DNA from: Prochlorothrix sp035285005
Lineage (GTDB): Bacteria > Cyanobacteriota > Cyanobacteriia > Prochlorotrichales > Prochlorotrichaceae
NCBI GenBank assembly: GCA_035285005.1
Contig: JAYKIB010000073.1
Location: forward strand, 1 to 48,567
DNA length: 48,567 bases
Direction of reading: 5' to 3'
In this document: positions 25,307-34,092 of the stretch, one piece after another
Numbering within the stretch: the stretch's first letter is position 1
How the letters are laid out: each line of letters starts with the position of its first letter
Made by a program: the position numbers and the translations under genes
Notes under the pieces: model-generated
What the model saw: the letters and a program-made list of their open reading frames with translations, nothing else
Database searches by the model: none
What the model was told of the DNA's origin: nothing

Positions 25307-25405
25307 GGGCACCTCAATTAATTCCAATTTTCACCGGAATGCCTACAGCAGGATCAGAGTCGTGGCGCGCGGCGAAGCCGCGCAACCCAATTAATCGAGG
25401 TGCCC
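25307..25405. repeat. Family A element
   Basis: 99 bp, GGGCACCTCAATTAAT to TTAATCGAGGTGCCC, with hairpin core GCGCGGC-GAA-GCCGCGC. Flanks GCGG and GCAG match at three of four positions. Confidence 0.9.
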
Positions 25406-25448
25406 GCAGGTCCGAATTAGAGCCGGTCCAGATTAAAGCCGGCCCAGA

Positions 25449-26027
25449 TTAGGACGGATCCAAAAAGCCAAGCCGTTGGCAGCCCCCCAGGAGTAAGAGC
25501 CACACCACCACAACCAGCCAATGGATCAGCACCGGCGGCCAAAGAGAGCCGCTTTGGAGATAGGCGAGCGTACAGATCAAGCCAAGAAAACCCGCCAAGG
25601 TGAGAAAGGTGGGGTTGTAGAAGGTGGTACGGCGATCGGGGAAGATGAGCCACGCGTTGAGGGGATGGGCGAGGATGAAGACCAGCAAGCTAAGGCCCGT
25701 CCAGATCCACAGATCTGGTGTTGTGTCCCAGGCAATGCCTGCACCGGACCGATCGCTGAGGGGCAAGGGCAGAACGCGAAATAGGATTTCTTCAAAGAGG
25801 GCGGGAAAAATGAGGGCGATCGAGGCGTTGCTGAGGATCGCTCCCGGCGATCGCACAGGTTCCCAGCGCAAGAGCCGTCCCCATGCCCAGGGCACCGCAA
25901 AGGCTGCATATAACCCCAGCCAGCCCACGGTGAGGAGCCAAATGGATCGATCGGGCCACCGCTGCGCGGCTTCTCCCACCCGCTGTCCCAGACTATAGAG
26001 CCAGACCATTTCACCTATCCCAGCCAT
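25449..26027 (-). CDS. CPBP-family intramembrane metalloprotease
   Basis: A 192-residue protein with about five or six membrane helices and the CPBP (Abi/CAAX-protease) motifs: EEILFR (Glu79, Glu80, Arg84), FILAH (His121) and PPVLIHW (His169). The usual Asn after the third motif is replaced by Val (HWLVVVV). Such proteins cut substrates in the membrane; some bacterial members serve self-immunity, but nothing nearby suggests that here. ATG at 26027, preceded by AAGGTGGTGG. It lies 29 bp after the FAD monooxygenase gene on the same strand, so the two are probably co-transcribed. Confidence 0.8.
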   Translation of the reverse strand: MAGIGEMVWLYSLGQRVGEAAQRWPDRSIWLLTVGWLGLYAAFAVPWAWGRLLRWEPVRSPGAILSNASIALIFPALFEEILFRVLPLPLSDRSGAGIAWDTTPDLWIWTGLSLLVFILAHPLNAWLIFPDRRTTFYNPTFLTLAGFLGLICTLAYLQSGSLWPPVLIHWLVVVVWLLLLGGCQRLGFLDPS

Positions 26028-26056
26028 AGGGTAGCCACCACCTTACTCACAACAAG

Positions 26057-27403
26057 TCAATAAGGGGACTCCGGAAGACTGGCAATTTTGGGTTTGCGAC
26101 CCAATTGGCCCGTCATCAAGTCCAACGCTAAACGCCGCACCACAGGGACCGAGTGCAAAAGATGAAGACCAATGCGACGGGCAATCACCACCGGCCACAC
26201 TTGGTTGGAGAAGGCGCGATCGAGCAAGTCCGTAAACCCTAAAATCGTCCAGTTCTCCCAGCGGCGCCAGCGATCGTAACGCTTCAGCACCCCCTCACTG
26301 CCCCAGTCTTCTGCCTGGGTACGGGCTTGGGTTAACACCTCCGCCAGGGCCACCGCATCTCGGATGCCCAAATTCATGCCCTGGCCGCCCACCGGATGGC
26401 AACAATGGGCCGCATCTCCCACCAATGCTAGACCCGCCTGCACATATCGATCGCTCTGCATCAGCCGCACCGGAAAAATCACCCGAGGTGTTTCCAACTG
26501 GAGCGCACCAAAAGCAGGTCCAAAGCGTTCCTGTAACAGGGCCATAAAGTCCGCCTCAGGGAGGTCCACAAGGCGTTGTGCTTCCCCATGGGGAGCCGTC
26601 CAAACCACCTGACAGCGCCGATCGGGCAGGGGCAAAATGGCGAAGGGACCGCTGGGCCAAAAATGCTCGTGGGCCGTGTGCTGGTGGGGGTGTTCCGTGC
26701 GCACCGTGAAGCCGATACAGGATTGCCAGTAGGTCCAACCTCGGGTGGAAATACCGGCCCCTTGGCGCAGCGGAGACTGGGCGCCATCAGCGGCGATGAC
26801 CAGGGGGGTGTGGAGTGTCTGCTGGTGACCGTCGGGGGCCGTGAGGGTGAGGCTAGACCGAGGCGGAGCGAGGAGAGTCTGGGTCGTTCCAGCCGCGGTA
26901 AAGGGTCCAGCCGCTTCGGGCACGATCAGGTGAACTGCGGTCACCTGCATCGGCGCTAGGCAGGTGACCCGCTCCAGACCTTGAACCCGCTGCCAGAGGG
27001 ATTGCAACAGAACTCGGTGTTCTGCCACATAGCCCAGGTCCGATCGACCCACATGCTGCGATCGAAACTGCACCACACCTTTATAGTTGGCATCCGCGAG
27101 GCGAATTTGGTCAAATGCTGTAATCTGGGGCCGAATTTGGTCCCACAGACCCAAGTCCTGGAAAATCTCACTGGTGAGGAGGGTAAGCGCATAAGCGCGG
27201 CGATTTTGGAGCCCCTGGGTCAAGGGTTGGGCTTCCACAAGCGTGACACTCAGGCCCGATCGTTCGAGGGCACAGGCTAAGGTGAGGCCGACGATCCCCC
27301 CTCCCACAATCACCACATCTTGATAACAGGGTGGTTCTGCACTCCGATCGGGCAGGGTTTGAGTCGAGTTCTGGAGGCGGGACGAAGACAGCACAGGGGA
27401 CAT
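26057..27403 (-). CDS. FAD-dependent monooxygenase, UbiH/COQ6-like
   Basis: The 448-residue enzyme belongs to the family of quinone-ring hydroxylases (UbiH/UbiF/COQ6). The dinucleotide motif is VVIVGGGIVGLTLACALE. The middle motif AADGAQSPLRQ (DG motif) and the second FAD motif LVGDAAHCCHPVGGQGMNLGIRDA are intact. In a cyanobacterium the likely role is ring hydroxylation in quinone metabolism, which is inference. The ATG at 27403 leaves about 30 residues before the FAD motif; an in-frame start at 27511 is possible but unsupported. It is followed on the same strand by the CPBP protease gene. Confidence 0.88.
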   Translation of the reverse strand: MSPVLSSSRLQNSTQTLPDRSAEPPCYQDVVIVGGGIVGLTLACALERSGLSVTLVEAQPLTQGLQNRRAYALTLLTSEIFQDLGLWDQIRPQITAFDQIRLADANYKGVVQFRSQHVGRSDLGYVAEHRVLLQSLWQRVQGLERVTCLAPMQVTAVHLIVPEAAGPFTAAGTTQTLLAPPRSSLTLTAPDGHQQTLHTPLVIAADGAQSPLRQGAGISTRGWTYWQSCIGFTVRTEHPHQHTAHEHFWPSGPFAILPLPDRRCQVVWTAPHGEAQRLVDLPEADFMALLQERFGPAFGALQLETPRVIFPVRLMQSDRYVQAGLALVGDAAHCCHPVGGQGMNLGIRDAVALAEVLTQARTQAEDWGSEGVLKRYDRWRRWENWTILGFTDLLDRAFSNQVWPVVIARRIGLHLLHSVPVVRRLALDLMTGQLGRKPKIASLPESPY

Positions 27404-27587
27404 AGCGTAGGGAATATCCGAGGGAATATCACAGGAAAAGGGACACGGGCGTTTCGGCAGATTCTGTAACGTATTGTGACGCAAAGGCCCCTTGGGATGC
27501 AAAGGCCCCAAAGGTCAGGCACACCCTCCGGACCTTCCTAGAGTTGATGGGAAGAGGGATGGCATTACCTAGCAGTAAACCACCAGC

Positions 27588-27660
27588 TAATTTACTTTTT
27601 GGGTACCTGGCCCGAGGGAGTACTCCTTCGCCATTCGAGAGGTCCGGTACTCAAAAGGTA
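27588..27660. repeat. Imperfect inverted repeat, possible remnant element
   Basis: AATTTACTTTTTGGGTACC on the left pairs imperfectly with GGTACTCAAAAGGTAATTT on the right across about 30 bp. It could be a second kind of short element or a hairpin; nothing codes here. Confidence 0.45.
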
Positions 27661-27669
27661 ATTTTTTTA

Positions 27670-27769
27670 GGACACCTCCATTAATCCGAATTTTTGGGAG
27701 ACAGCCCACGCAAGGATCAGGGTTTGGGTTGGGCGGCGAAGCCGCCCAACCCAATTAATCGAGGTGCCC
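27670..27769. repeat. Family A element, first of a cluster
   Basis: 100 bp, GGACACCTCCATTAAT to ATTAATCGAGGTGCCC, perfect hairpin GGGTTGGGCGGC-GAA-GCCGCCCAACCC. Confidence 0.93.
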
Positions 27770-27880
27770 ACGGCAGAACCAGGGTTGTGGCAGGCGGCTT
27801 CGCCGCCGGCCACAATTAATCAAGGGGTCCTAATCCAAATTGTTGGGAGACAGCCCACGCAAAAGCCAGGGTTTGAGGTC
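27770..27880. repeat. Two truncated family A copies in tandem
   Basis: 27770-27832 keeps the spacer end, a GGCAGGCGGC-TTC-GCCGCCGGCC hairpin and AATTAATCAAGGGGTCC. 27833-27880 keeps only a left spacer (AATTGTTGGGAGACAGCCCA). They look like products of recombination between copies. Confidence 0.75.
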
Positions 27881-27920
27881 TAACAGCAACACCGCTCAAG
27901 CCAATGAACCGCGCACTCTA

Positions 27921-28020
27921 GGGCATCTCAATTCCCTGGGGGGGAGCGGCTTCACCGCCCCCCACAACTCTGATTTTTTTGGGGGTCACGGAACGAGAAT
28001 CTAAATGAATCGAGGTGCCC
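27921..28020. repeat. Family A element
   Basis: 100 bp, GGGCATCTCAATTCCC to ATGAATCGAGGTGCCC, with a decayed GGGGGGAGCGGC hairpin. No target duplication. Confidence 0.82.
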
Positions 28021-28199
28021 CCAAACAGTAATCTTTTTCAATAGATTCAGTGATCCTGCCGTTGTGCCTTGTAGAACCGGATGTCCCTTCCCTGGGAACG
28101 CTACCTCTGGTGTTGGGGTCATCGGTTACCGTAGGTCCTGTCTCCTCCACCTCTAAGGTTTGCGCTTTCCGGGTAGTCCCGCAGTCCACAACCCCCGCT

Positions 28200-29213
28200 A
28201 TGAATCCAGTTGTTTTTGCTGCCGCTACCTTAGCCCCGTCTTCTCTGCGTCGAACCAATCAAGTGAGTCGGGTAAACCGTCAAGGGAGCCATCGCGCCAA
28301 TCACCCAACGCAACATCCGCCCCACCTATCCCCCCAGTCCCTCGCTTCAGGATCCCCATCCACGTCCCTACCCACATCCCAAGCCGCATCCCAAGCCACA
28401 TCCCCATCTAGACAGACCGGGCAGAATCGATGGCCCTGGCTGGGCTTGTGTGCATTCTTGTTGGGTTGGAGCGCAGGCATCGCACCCGCCCAAGCCGATA
28501 GCTTTACCGCACCCGATCGCGGCTATCCCGACGACGGTATGACCCAGGGCGGAGGCACCCGCAGCCCCCGTACCGTCTGTGTTGAGCCGGATGAGTTAGC
28601 GCTAACCCCCCTAGTGCCCCACTCCAGCATGGCCCTGACCCAGGCCGCCTACCCCCGCTTTTTTTGGTATACCCCCAAAACCCAAGCCCGCTGGGCAGAA
28701 TTTCGCCTCTTCTCAGTGGTTGAGGAGGGAAATCAGCTGTGGGATGACACATTAATTTACCAAACGGAATTTAAAATTGCTGGCGATGCGGGGATCGCCA
28801 GCCTACAGCTGCCCGCTAGCCTCAATTTACCCCCCTTGGAAGTGGGACAGCCCTATCGCTGGTCTGTGAGCTTGCTGTGTGATCCCAACGACCCAATTCA
28901 CAACATTACGGCCCAAAGCTGGATCGAACGCACCGCCCTTGCCTCGGAACAAAGCCAAACCCTCGGCACTTTGGATCTGGGCGATCGGGCCGCTCTTTTT
29001 GCCCGCGAGGGACTGTGGTTTGACACCTTGGAAACCGTGGCAAGGCTGCAGTGTGATCCCGCCCTTGGATCGTCCACCGCCGTATCCCCCAGTTCGTGGC
29101 AAGACTTGTTAGCGGATGAGGATATTGCCCTGGAAAACTTTAGTCAGGTGCCGTTTCTAGGGACGTGCCCTCCCACACTGAGCGTCATTGCTACCCCCCT
29201 CACCGGTCAGTGA
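28200..29213 (+). CDS. DUF928 protein, exported
   Basis: The mature part shows the DUF928 pattern: PDRGYPDDGMTQGGGTRSP, then CVEPDELALTPLVP, PRFFWYTP, LPASLNLPPLEVGQPYRW and a conserved cysteine in SLLCDPND. These cyanobacterial proteins are exported and have no assigned function. A signal peptide is evident (WPWLGLCAFLLGWSAGIAPAQA, cleavage after AQA), but it is preceded by about 75 low-complexity Ser/Thr/Gln residues with repeated TSQAAS-like units, which is unusual. I start at ATG 28200. A GTG at 28050 is in frame and a later non-ATG start is quite possible. It is the lone + strand gene among reverse ones. Confidence 0.82.
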   Translation: MNPVVFAAATLAPSSLRRTNQVSRVNRQGSHRANHPTQHPPHLSPQSLASGSPSTSLPTSQAASQATSPSRQTGQNRWPWLGLCAFLLGWSAGIAPAQADSFTAPDRGYPDDGMTQGGGTRSPRTVCVEPDELALTPLVPHSSMALTQAAYPRFFWYTPKTQARWAEFRLFSVVEEGNQLWDDTLIYQTEFKIAGDAGIASLQLPASLNLPPLEVGQPYRWSVSLLCDPNDPIHNITAQSWIERTALASEQSQTLGTLDLGDRAALFAREGLWFDTLETVARLQCDPALGSSTAVSPSSWQDLLADEDIALENFSQVPFLGTCPPTLSVIATPLTGQ

Positions 29214-29268
29214 TTCTAATCTCAGTGATCCTTACCATCGGGGCACTCCGGGGCACTCCGAATCATCA

Positions 29269-29368
29269 GGGCACGACCCAGTAATTGCGGCGTGCAGCGA
29301 AGCCGCACGCCACAACCCTGACCCTTGCGTGGGTCATCTCCCCAAAATTTGGATTAATCGAGGTGTCC
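29269..29368. repeat. Family A element
   Basis: 100 bp from GGGCACGACCCAGTAATT to GGATTAATCGAGGTGTCC. Hairpin GGCGTGCAGC-GAA-GCCGCACGCC has one mismatch. Flanks are ATCA and ATTG, and two extra GGGGCACTCCG tips precede it. Confidence 0.82.
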
Positions 29369-29397
29369 ATTGGTCATTCGGGGATAATTTCAGAATG

Positions 29398-29496
29398 GGG
29401 CACCTCTCTTAATTGTGGGGGGCGGCTTCGCCGCCCCCCACAACCCCGAGTCTTGCCGGGGCTATCTCCCCAAAATTTGGATTAATCGAGGTATCC
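29398..29496. mobile_element. Family A element with AATG target duplication
   Basis: 99 bp flanked by AATG at 29394-29397 and 29497-29500. Perfect hairpin TTGTGGGGGGCGGC-TTC-GCCGCCCCCCACAA beside the left end. Confidence 0.95.
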
Positions 29497-29573
29497 AATG
29501 GCAACAGTCTGCTGAAGGGAGATCATGGAACTAGGAATTAACGGAACTAGGGCGTGTCATCAAGGGGAAAATT

Positions 29574-29619
29574 CCCTCTCCCTCTTTGGGAGAGGGATTT
29601 AGGGTGGGGGCTTCCAAAA
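29574..29619. repeat. Dispersed repeat with CCCTCTCCC/GGGAGAGGG hairpin, copy 2
   Basis: Reverse-complement match of 8387-8432. It lies 38 bp beyond the lipB stop and could help terminate that transcript. Confidence 0.75.
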
Positions 29620-29656
29620 CGGAATTCACCCACTAGAGAACTTAATTCGGTTAGAT

Positions 29657-30400
29657 TCAGCCAATTATGGGCAGATTCAAGTGGTCTTGGGGGGTCGCTG
29701 GGCAGTAGTGCAGTTGAAAGTGGCTCGCAAACTCCTGGGCGACGATCGATCGAACTTGAGCCAGGTCGATCGTAGGCACAAACTGGGCCAGACTACCCAC
29801 CGGTCGATCGCCAATGCCACAGGGCACAATTTCCCGAAATCCAGCCAAATCCGGGCACACATTCAGGGCAAAGCCATGCATCGTAATCCAGCGGCTCACC
29901 TTAATCCCGATCGCCGCCACCTTATGACCCTCAACCCACACCCCCGTTAGTCCCGGAATTCGCTCCCCCGCCAAACCATAGTGGGCCAGCACCCGAATGA
30001 GTATCTCTTCCAACTGCCGCAAATACCAGTGCAAATCCGGCTGATGGCGCTGCAAGTTGAGAATGGGATACCCCACCAATTGACCGGGACAATGGTAGGT
30101 GACTTCGCCCCCCCGCTCGATGCGATGCAGCTCGGGCGGGGGATTCTTTTGGGAAAATCGCACAAAATCCAAGCTCGCTCCGCGCCCCAGGGTGTAGACC
30201 GGGGGATGTTCCAGTAGCAACAGCGCATCGGCCAGCTCCGGGTTTTCCCTGCGGCGGGCGACCTGCTGTTGTTGCCAAGTCCAAGCTTGACGATAGGGGA
30301 CCTGGGGACTTTGGATCAGGATGCAAGGCTGGGTCCGGGAGGCATCGGGCTGGGAGATTTGGGCTGGGGTTTGGGTGTGGGAAACGTGGGGCTGGGGCAT
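29657..30400 (-). CDS. lipB: Octanoyl-[acyl-carrier-protein]:protein transferase LipB
   Basis: Moves octanoate from acyl-ACP to lipoyl domains, the first step of lipoic acid attachment for pyruvate dehydrogenase and glycine cleavage. Signatures are VYTLGRGA, the RGGEVTYHCPGQLVGYPI block (residues about 96-113), GHKVAAIGIK with the catalytic lysine (Lys160), and Cys194 in EIVPCGI. At 247 residues it has a ~25-residue low-complexity N-terminal extension. ATG at 30400. It is separated from tyrA by a family A element. Confidence 0.96.
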   Translation of the reverse strand: MPQPHVSHTQTPAQISQPDASRTQPCILIQSPQVPYRQAWTWQQQQVARRRENPELADALLLLEHPPVYTLGRGASLDFVRFSQKNPPPELHRIERGGEVTYHCPGQLVGYPILNLQRHQPDLHWYLRQLEEILIRVLAHYGLAGERIPGLTGVWVEGHKVAAIGIKVSRWITMHGFALNVCPDLAGFREIVPCGIGDRPVGSLAQFVPTIDLAQVRSIVAQEFASHFQLHYCPATPQDHLNLPIIG

Positions 30401-30457
30401 GAGAGGGGTTGACGGGAGGAAGGGTGCCGATATTCAAATCAATCTAAGCTGAATCTA

Positions 30458-30556
30458 GGACACCACAAAAAACTCAAAGTTCGACCGCAGTGCCCACGGC
30501 AGAATCAGGGTTGTGGCAGGCGGCTTCGCCGCCTGCCACCCTTAATTCAGGTGCTC
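30458..30556. mobile_element. Family A element with TCTA target duplication
   Basis: 99 bp flanked by TCTA at 30454-30457 and 30557-30560. Perfect hairpin GTGGCAGGCGGC-TTC-GCCGCCTGCCAC and the same spacer type as the copy at 12472. Confidence 0.95.
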
Positions 30557-30637
30557 TCTAGGCTGTGGGAAGATAGTTCCCACAGGAATCATATTTTTGA
30601 GGTTAGAGCCGCCCATTACCCGTAAAGCCAGTTATTG

Positions 30638-31495
30638 TTAAGCCCCCGGGCCAGTTTTAACCAAGTAAGGCGGACGCTGAGCTTGGGTCTGTTCAAGAAA
30701 AGCCATCAGTGCCTCCCAGTTTTCCTGCTCGATCCACCGTTGAACCTGGGCGATCGTCTCCTGATACTGGGCCAAGCCCGCGAGGAGCGCTGCCCGGTTA
30801 TAGCGGGCCATCAGCACCCCCAAATCCGGACTGCCTCCCCCCACTCGGCTGGTATCCCGGAACCCAGAACTCGCCAACTGCTGGGCCAGGGTTTTTACCG
30901 TGGGATCCATCTCCCGATCGCAGGCCGCAATCAAGCTGGCACTGACCATGACCGGTAAGTGGGAAATCCAGGCCACAGACCGATCGTGGGCCTCAGCGGA
31001 GCAGGTGTAGAGATCGGCCTGTAGGGATTGAACCAGACGGGTGACGACGGTAATCGCCTCGGGAGGCGTGTGGCACGTGGGGGTGAGAACATAGGGATTA
31101 CCTTGAAAGAGACCCAGTTGAGCCACAGCAAGACCACTTTCCGCTTTGCCTGCCATGGGGTGCCCGCCGATGAAGTTCGGCCATAGGGGTTCCAGGGTTT
31201 GGACGATCGCCGCCTTTGCGGACCCCACATCCGTCAGGATGGTATGGGAGCTGAGGTGCGGAATGAGCTCCTGGGCAACGGGAATGAGATGATCGAGGGG
31301 AGTACAGAGAAAGACAATCTCAGCGGCGGTTAGACTGTCCAGATGGGGACTGGCGCGGTGAACGACACCCCGATCGATCGCCTGCTGGCAGGTGGCAGGG
31401 CGACGGCTCACACCCATCACCTCATGCCCCTGGCTCTGGAGATCTAGCCCCAGGGAGCCACCAATCAATCCCAAGCCCACAATGCCAATTTTCAT
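30638..31495 (-). CDS. tyrA: Prephenate/arogenate dehydrogenase TyrA
   Basis: Oxidative decarboxylation of arogenate or prephenate in tyrosine synthesis; cyanobacterial enzymes usually prefer arogenate and NADP. The 285-residue protein begins MKIGIVGLGLIGGSLGLDL (Rossmann motif), with VSRRP after beta-2, where arginines fit NADP. FLCTPLDHL, LTDVGSAKA and GGHPMAGKAESGL (catalytic-histidine region) follow, and the C-terminal dimerisation helices are complete. ATG 31495 is chosen because it places the Rossmann motif at the N-terminus; a longer in-frame extension to 31579 lacks support. Confidence 0.95.
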   Translation of the reverse strand: MKIGIVGLGLIGGSLGLDLQSQGHEVMGVSRRPATCQQAIDRGVVHRASPHLDSLTAAEIVFLCTPLDHLIPVAQELIPHLSSHTILTDVGSAKAAIVQTLEPLWPNFIGGHPMAGKAESGLAVAQLGLFQGNPYVLTPTCHTPPEAITVVTRLVQSLQADLYTCSAEAHDRSVAWISHLPVMVSASLIAACDREMDPTVKTLAQQLASSGFRDTSRVGGGSPDLGVLMARYNRAALLAGLAQYQETIAQVQRWIEQENWEALMAFLEQTQAQRPPYLVKTGPGA

Positions 31496-31786
31496 CGGTC
31501 CGATCGTTCCCGTCGTGTGTTTTGTTACGGTGCTGCCCCTGCTCTGGTGGGCTAAGGCGACAAGTCTGGGGCGTATCACCCTCTCCGCTGTGCAGGGAGA
31601 GCAGGCTTCAGCTCAACGCCATCAAACATCCCGCAGGAGACCAACCTAGTGCCACGCCCCGTCTGGGCAAACGCCATGAACCCGTATCGCCAGATCATTG
31701 CATGGATGCCGATCGAAGCGCAGGATAACTGTAGCGTGCCCCGTTGACCCTAACAATTCACTGTCCCCCTTACTTGTCCTACCCCC

Positions 31787-33523
31787 GTGTTTGAAGTCGA
31801 AGTCCACCAGCAACTCCGGGCCTTTTTGCGCGAGCAAGCGGGATCCGCTTGGCCCCATCACCTCACCATGGCGCGGCTGGTGGCGCGAGCTCTGCGTTTG
31901 GGCCGCAGTTCCCTGATCCATCTGGGCACTGCCGGAGGACACACAGCCCACCGCGTCAGCTACCTAATGGCCATGCTGCTGTGGCCCAAGGGGGGCATTG
32001 TCGTTGCCCCGGAGGCAACCCTCCGGGACATCATGGCCGTGGACTTGCCCCCCATTCAGGCTTGGTTAGAACAACGGTGGAGTCTGGCGCAAATCGATCG
32101 ATCGGCAAAATCTGTGCATCGGGGCGATCGGTGGCCCTATCCCCATTTCACCGGGCTTCTGCTCACCACCCCCGGCCCCTGGCTTGCCGCCGATCCCACC
32201 CAAGCCCATCCCCCCTTCCCCGCACAGGTACCAACCCTAATCGAAGGCAGCGACGATCTCGAACAATGGTTCATTAACCATCACACCCTGCGGATTACCC
32301 CCCAGGATTGGCAAACCCTAGCTCTGGCCTATCCCCAGGGGCTAGAAACCCTCCGCAATGTGCGGGTGCGCCTCACCCATACCCTCTTTCAACGCCCGAC
32401 TAAAACCCAGGACTGCTGCCTCTTGGATCCCTACGAGCGGGTTGTGCTCCAGGAGCTGCTGTATTATCTGGCCGATCGACCCACCGAGTCAGCCTCTGGC
32501 CAAAACACGCCCTCAAATTCCCACGCCCCCTGCGCTCCCACCTCGGCACCAGTCCCAGAAACCGATCACACTTTGGGAGCCCAGGCAGTCCCACGGGATC
32601 GGCCCGATGGCGATCGGCCCCCAGCAGCCAACACAGCCTCCCAGTCCCGGCCCCTCCCCGAGCCCTGGGCCAGCTTCCAGCAGGCCCTCGCCACCCAAGA
32701 GGGCATGACCCTAGCCTCGCTCCAGCGGGATCAGGGCACCTTTAGCCTCGAATGGTCGCCCCTCAATGTGGCCGAACATCTTCGCCAACGCTGGTCCCAA
32801 CAACCCGTGGTCCTGCTGCGAGACACCCTAGCGGAACCGACCCAGGGGGCGATCGATCGCGGACGAATTGGCCTAGACAACATCACCGTGGTGCAGTTCA
32901 ACCGCGATCGTCACACAGAACAAGTACAGCTATATCTCCCCGACCATCTCCCCCTCCCCAACACCGCCCGCTTTTACCCAGCCCTGCTGGTGGAACTGCG
33001 CCGTTTGCTCACCCTCAGCGCCACCGTGTCGGGATTTACCGTGATTTTAGTCAACGATCGCCCCCTCCAAAGCCAAGTGGGAGCCACCCTTGCCGCCGAG
33101 TTTGGCTCGCGCGTCCAGTTGGAACACCTTCCCCAGCCAGACCACCTCGCCCCAATTTTGGTCAGTGGCTGGGAATTTTGGCGACAGCACCAAGGACAAT
33201 TACCCGATCCCCAACTTCTCGTCATGGCCACCCTGCCCTTACCCTCCCTCGAAGACCCCCGGGTAGCGGGACGGGTAGCCCACTATAAACAACGCCGCCA
33301 AGATTGGTTCCGCTGCTACCTCCTGCCCCAGGCCCTGATGGAAATACAACGGGCGATCGCCCCCGTGCGTCGCTCCCAAGGTGTCGTAGCCCTCTTGGAT
33401 TTGCGGGTACTGCACCGCAGCTATGGTCAACAAATCTTAACCAGTCTCAGCCCCATGGCACGCCTGGGCTATCTCGATCCCAGTCTCTTTAGTCCCCAAA
33501 GTTGTCTAGTTGAAGCCCCCTAA
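31787..33523 (+). CDS. DinG-like helicase homolog with degenerate ATPase motifs
   Basis: The 578-residue protein has the layout of cyanobacterial 'ATP-dependent DNA helicase' (DinG/Rad3-like) proteins. It opens EVHQQLRAFLREQAGSAWPHHLTMARLVARAL, and its C-terminus ALMEIQRAIAPVRRSQGVVALLDLR corresponds to motif VI. However, the Walker A position reads GTAGGHTAH, without the GKT lysine, and the expected DEAH segment reads IEGSDDLEQW. ATP hydrolysis is therefore doubtful. A ~70-residue low-complexity insert (about 225-300) separates the halves. The GTG start at 31787 is used because homology begins at once. It stands alone; a structural or regulatory DNA role is only a guess. Confidence 0.72.
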   Translation: MFEVEVHQQLRAFLREQAGSAWPHHLTMARLVARALRLGRSSLIHLGTAGGHTAHRVSYLMAMLLWPKGGIVVAPEATLRDIMAVDLPPIQAWLEQRWSLAQIDRSAKSVHRGDRWPYPHFTGLLLTTPGPWLAADPTQAHPPFPAQVPTLIEGSDDLEQWFINHHTLRITPQDWQTLALAYPQGLETLRNVRVRLTHTLFQRPTKTQDCCLLDPYERVVLQELLYYLADRPTESASGQNTPSNSHAPCAPTSAPVPETDHTLGAQAVPRDRPDGDRPPAANTASQSRPLPEPWASFQQALATQEGMTLASLQRDQGTFSLEWSPLNVAEHLRQRWSQQPVVLLRDTLAEPTQGAIDRGRIGLDNITVVQFNRDRHTEQVQLYLPDHLPLPNTARFYPALLVELRRLLTLSATVSGFTVILVNDRPLQSQVGATLAAEFGSRVQLEHLPQPDHLAPILVSGWEFWRQHQGQLPDPQLLVMATLPLPSLEDPRVAGRVAHYKQRRQDWFRCYLLPQALMEIQRAIAPVRRSQGVVALLDLRVLHRSYGQQILTSLSPMARLGYLDPSLFSPQSCLVEAP

Positions 33524-33559
33524 ACGCTGATCCCTATCCAGTGCCCCCCGGAGGCACCC

Positions 33560-33619
33560 ATGAAACGCCCGCATCCCTTGCGTAAAGAAGGACAAAGTGT
33601 CCGGATTATTCCCCGTTAA
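33560..33619 (+). CDS. Possible 19-residue small ORF
   Basis: ATG at 33560 with GGAGG 5 nt upstream encodes the basic peptide MKRPHPLRKEGQSVRIIPR and then a stop. I know no matching family. The rest of the gap 33524-33876 shows nothing else. Real translation is uncertain. Confidence 0.2.
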   Translation: MKRPHPLRKEGQSVRIIPR

Positions 33620-33876
33620 GCTCAGTACTATGGCAACGGATAGATTTGTTGCAGTGTGGCCCCTCCTACCGTCAAGCCGCCGCGCCCCAGTCCGATTCCC
33701 TTTATGATCTTGAGCATCCCCCCCAACCCTCAATCATTCCTCAACTCCCTTGAGGGTCTCTGGATTCAGGGCGACCAGTCTAAGCTGCCCACCGCAATCC
33801 TGCCTCTGGAGTGGGTATGGTAGCGAAACTAGAACAGTTTCAGGCTGTCCTCATCATCAATAAAAAAGGAGAATAT

Positions 33877-34092
33877 ATGGGCGAAGCAAAGCGGAAAAAG
33901 GAAGCATTAGGGCAAGACTACGGCAAGGAAGCCTACATCTTGCCCTGGGTTCCCATTACCAAGTCCCAATCGGAGCAGTTCATTAAAATTACAACCCGTG
34001 GGGCTTGGGTCGGCATTGGTCTGCTGGTGGCCGCGTGGATCACCATTCGGTTCATTGGCCCCAACTTAGGTTGGTGGGAATTGGTGGGCTAG
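33877..34092 (+). CDS. DUF2839 small membrane protein
   Basis: The 71-residue protein matches the cyanobacterial DUF2839 pattern: MGEAKRKKEALGQDYGK, then LPWVPITKSQSEQFIKITTRGAWVGIG and a membrane helix to about residue 62 (GIGLLVAAWITIRFIG). Function is unknown; it probably resides in the thylakoid or plasma membrane. The ATG at 33877 has AAGGAG 4 nt upstream and starts at the conserved MGEAKR. The frame is open back to 33811, but those residues are not family-like. It is followed by a hairpin (GGGGGCAAC at 34122 with GTTGCGCCCCC at 34162) lacking a T-tract. Confidence 0.88.
   Translation: MGEAKRKKEALGQDYGKEAYILPWVPITKSQSEQFIKITTRGAWVGIGLLVAAWITIRFIGPNLGWWELVG

Noticed and set aside
27639..27660. 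GTCCGGTACT as a second copy of the hemerythrin MITE
   Set aside because: Only about 10 bases match the inverted end; no partner end or 9-bp duplication.
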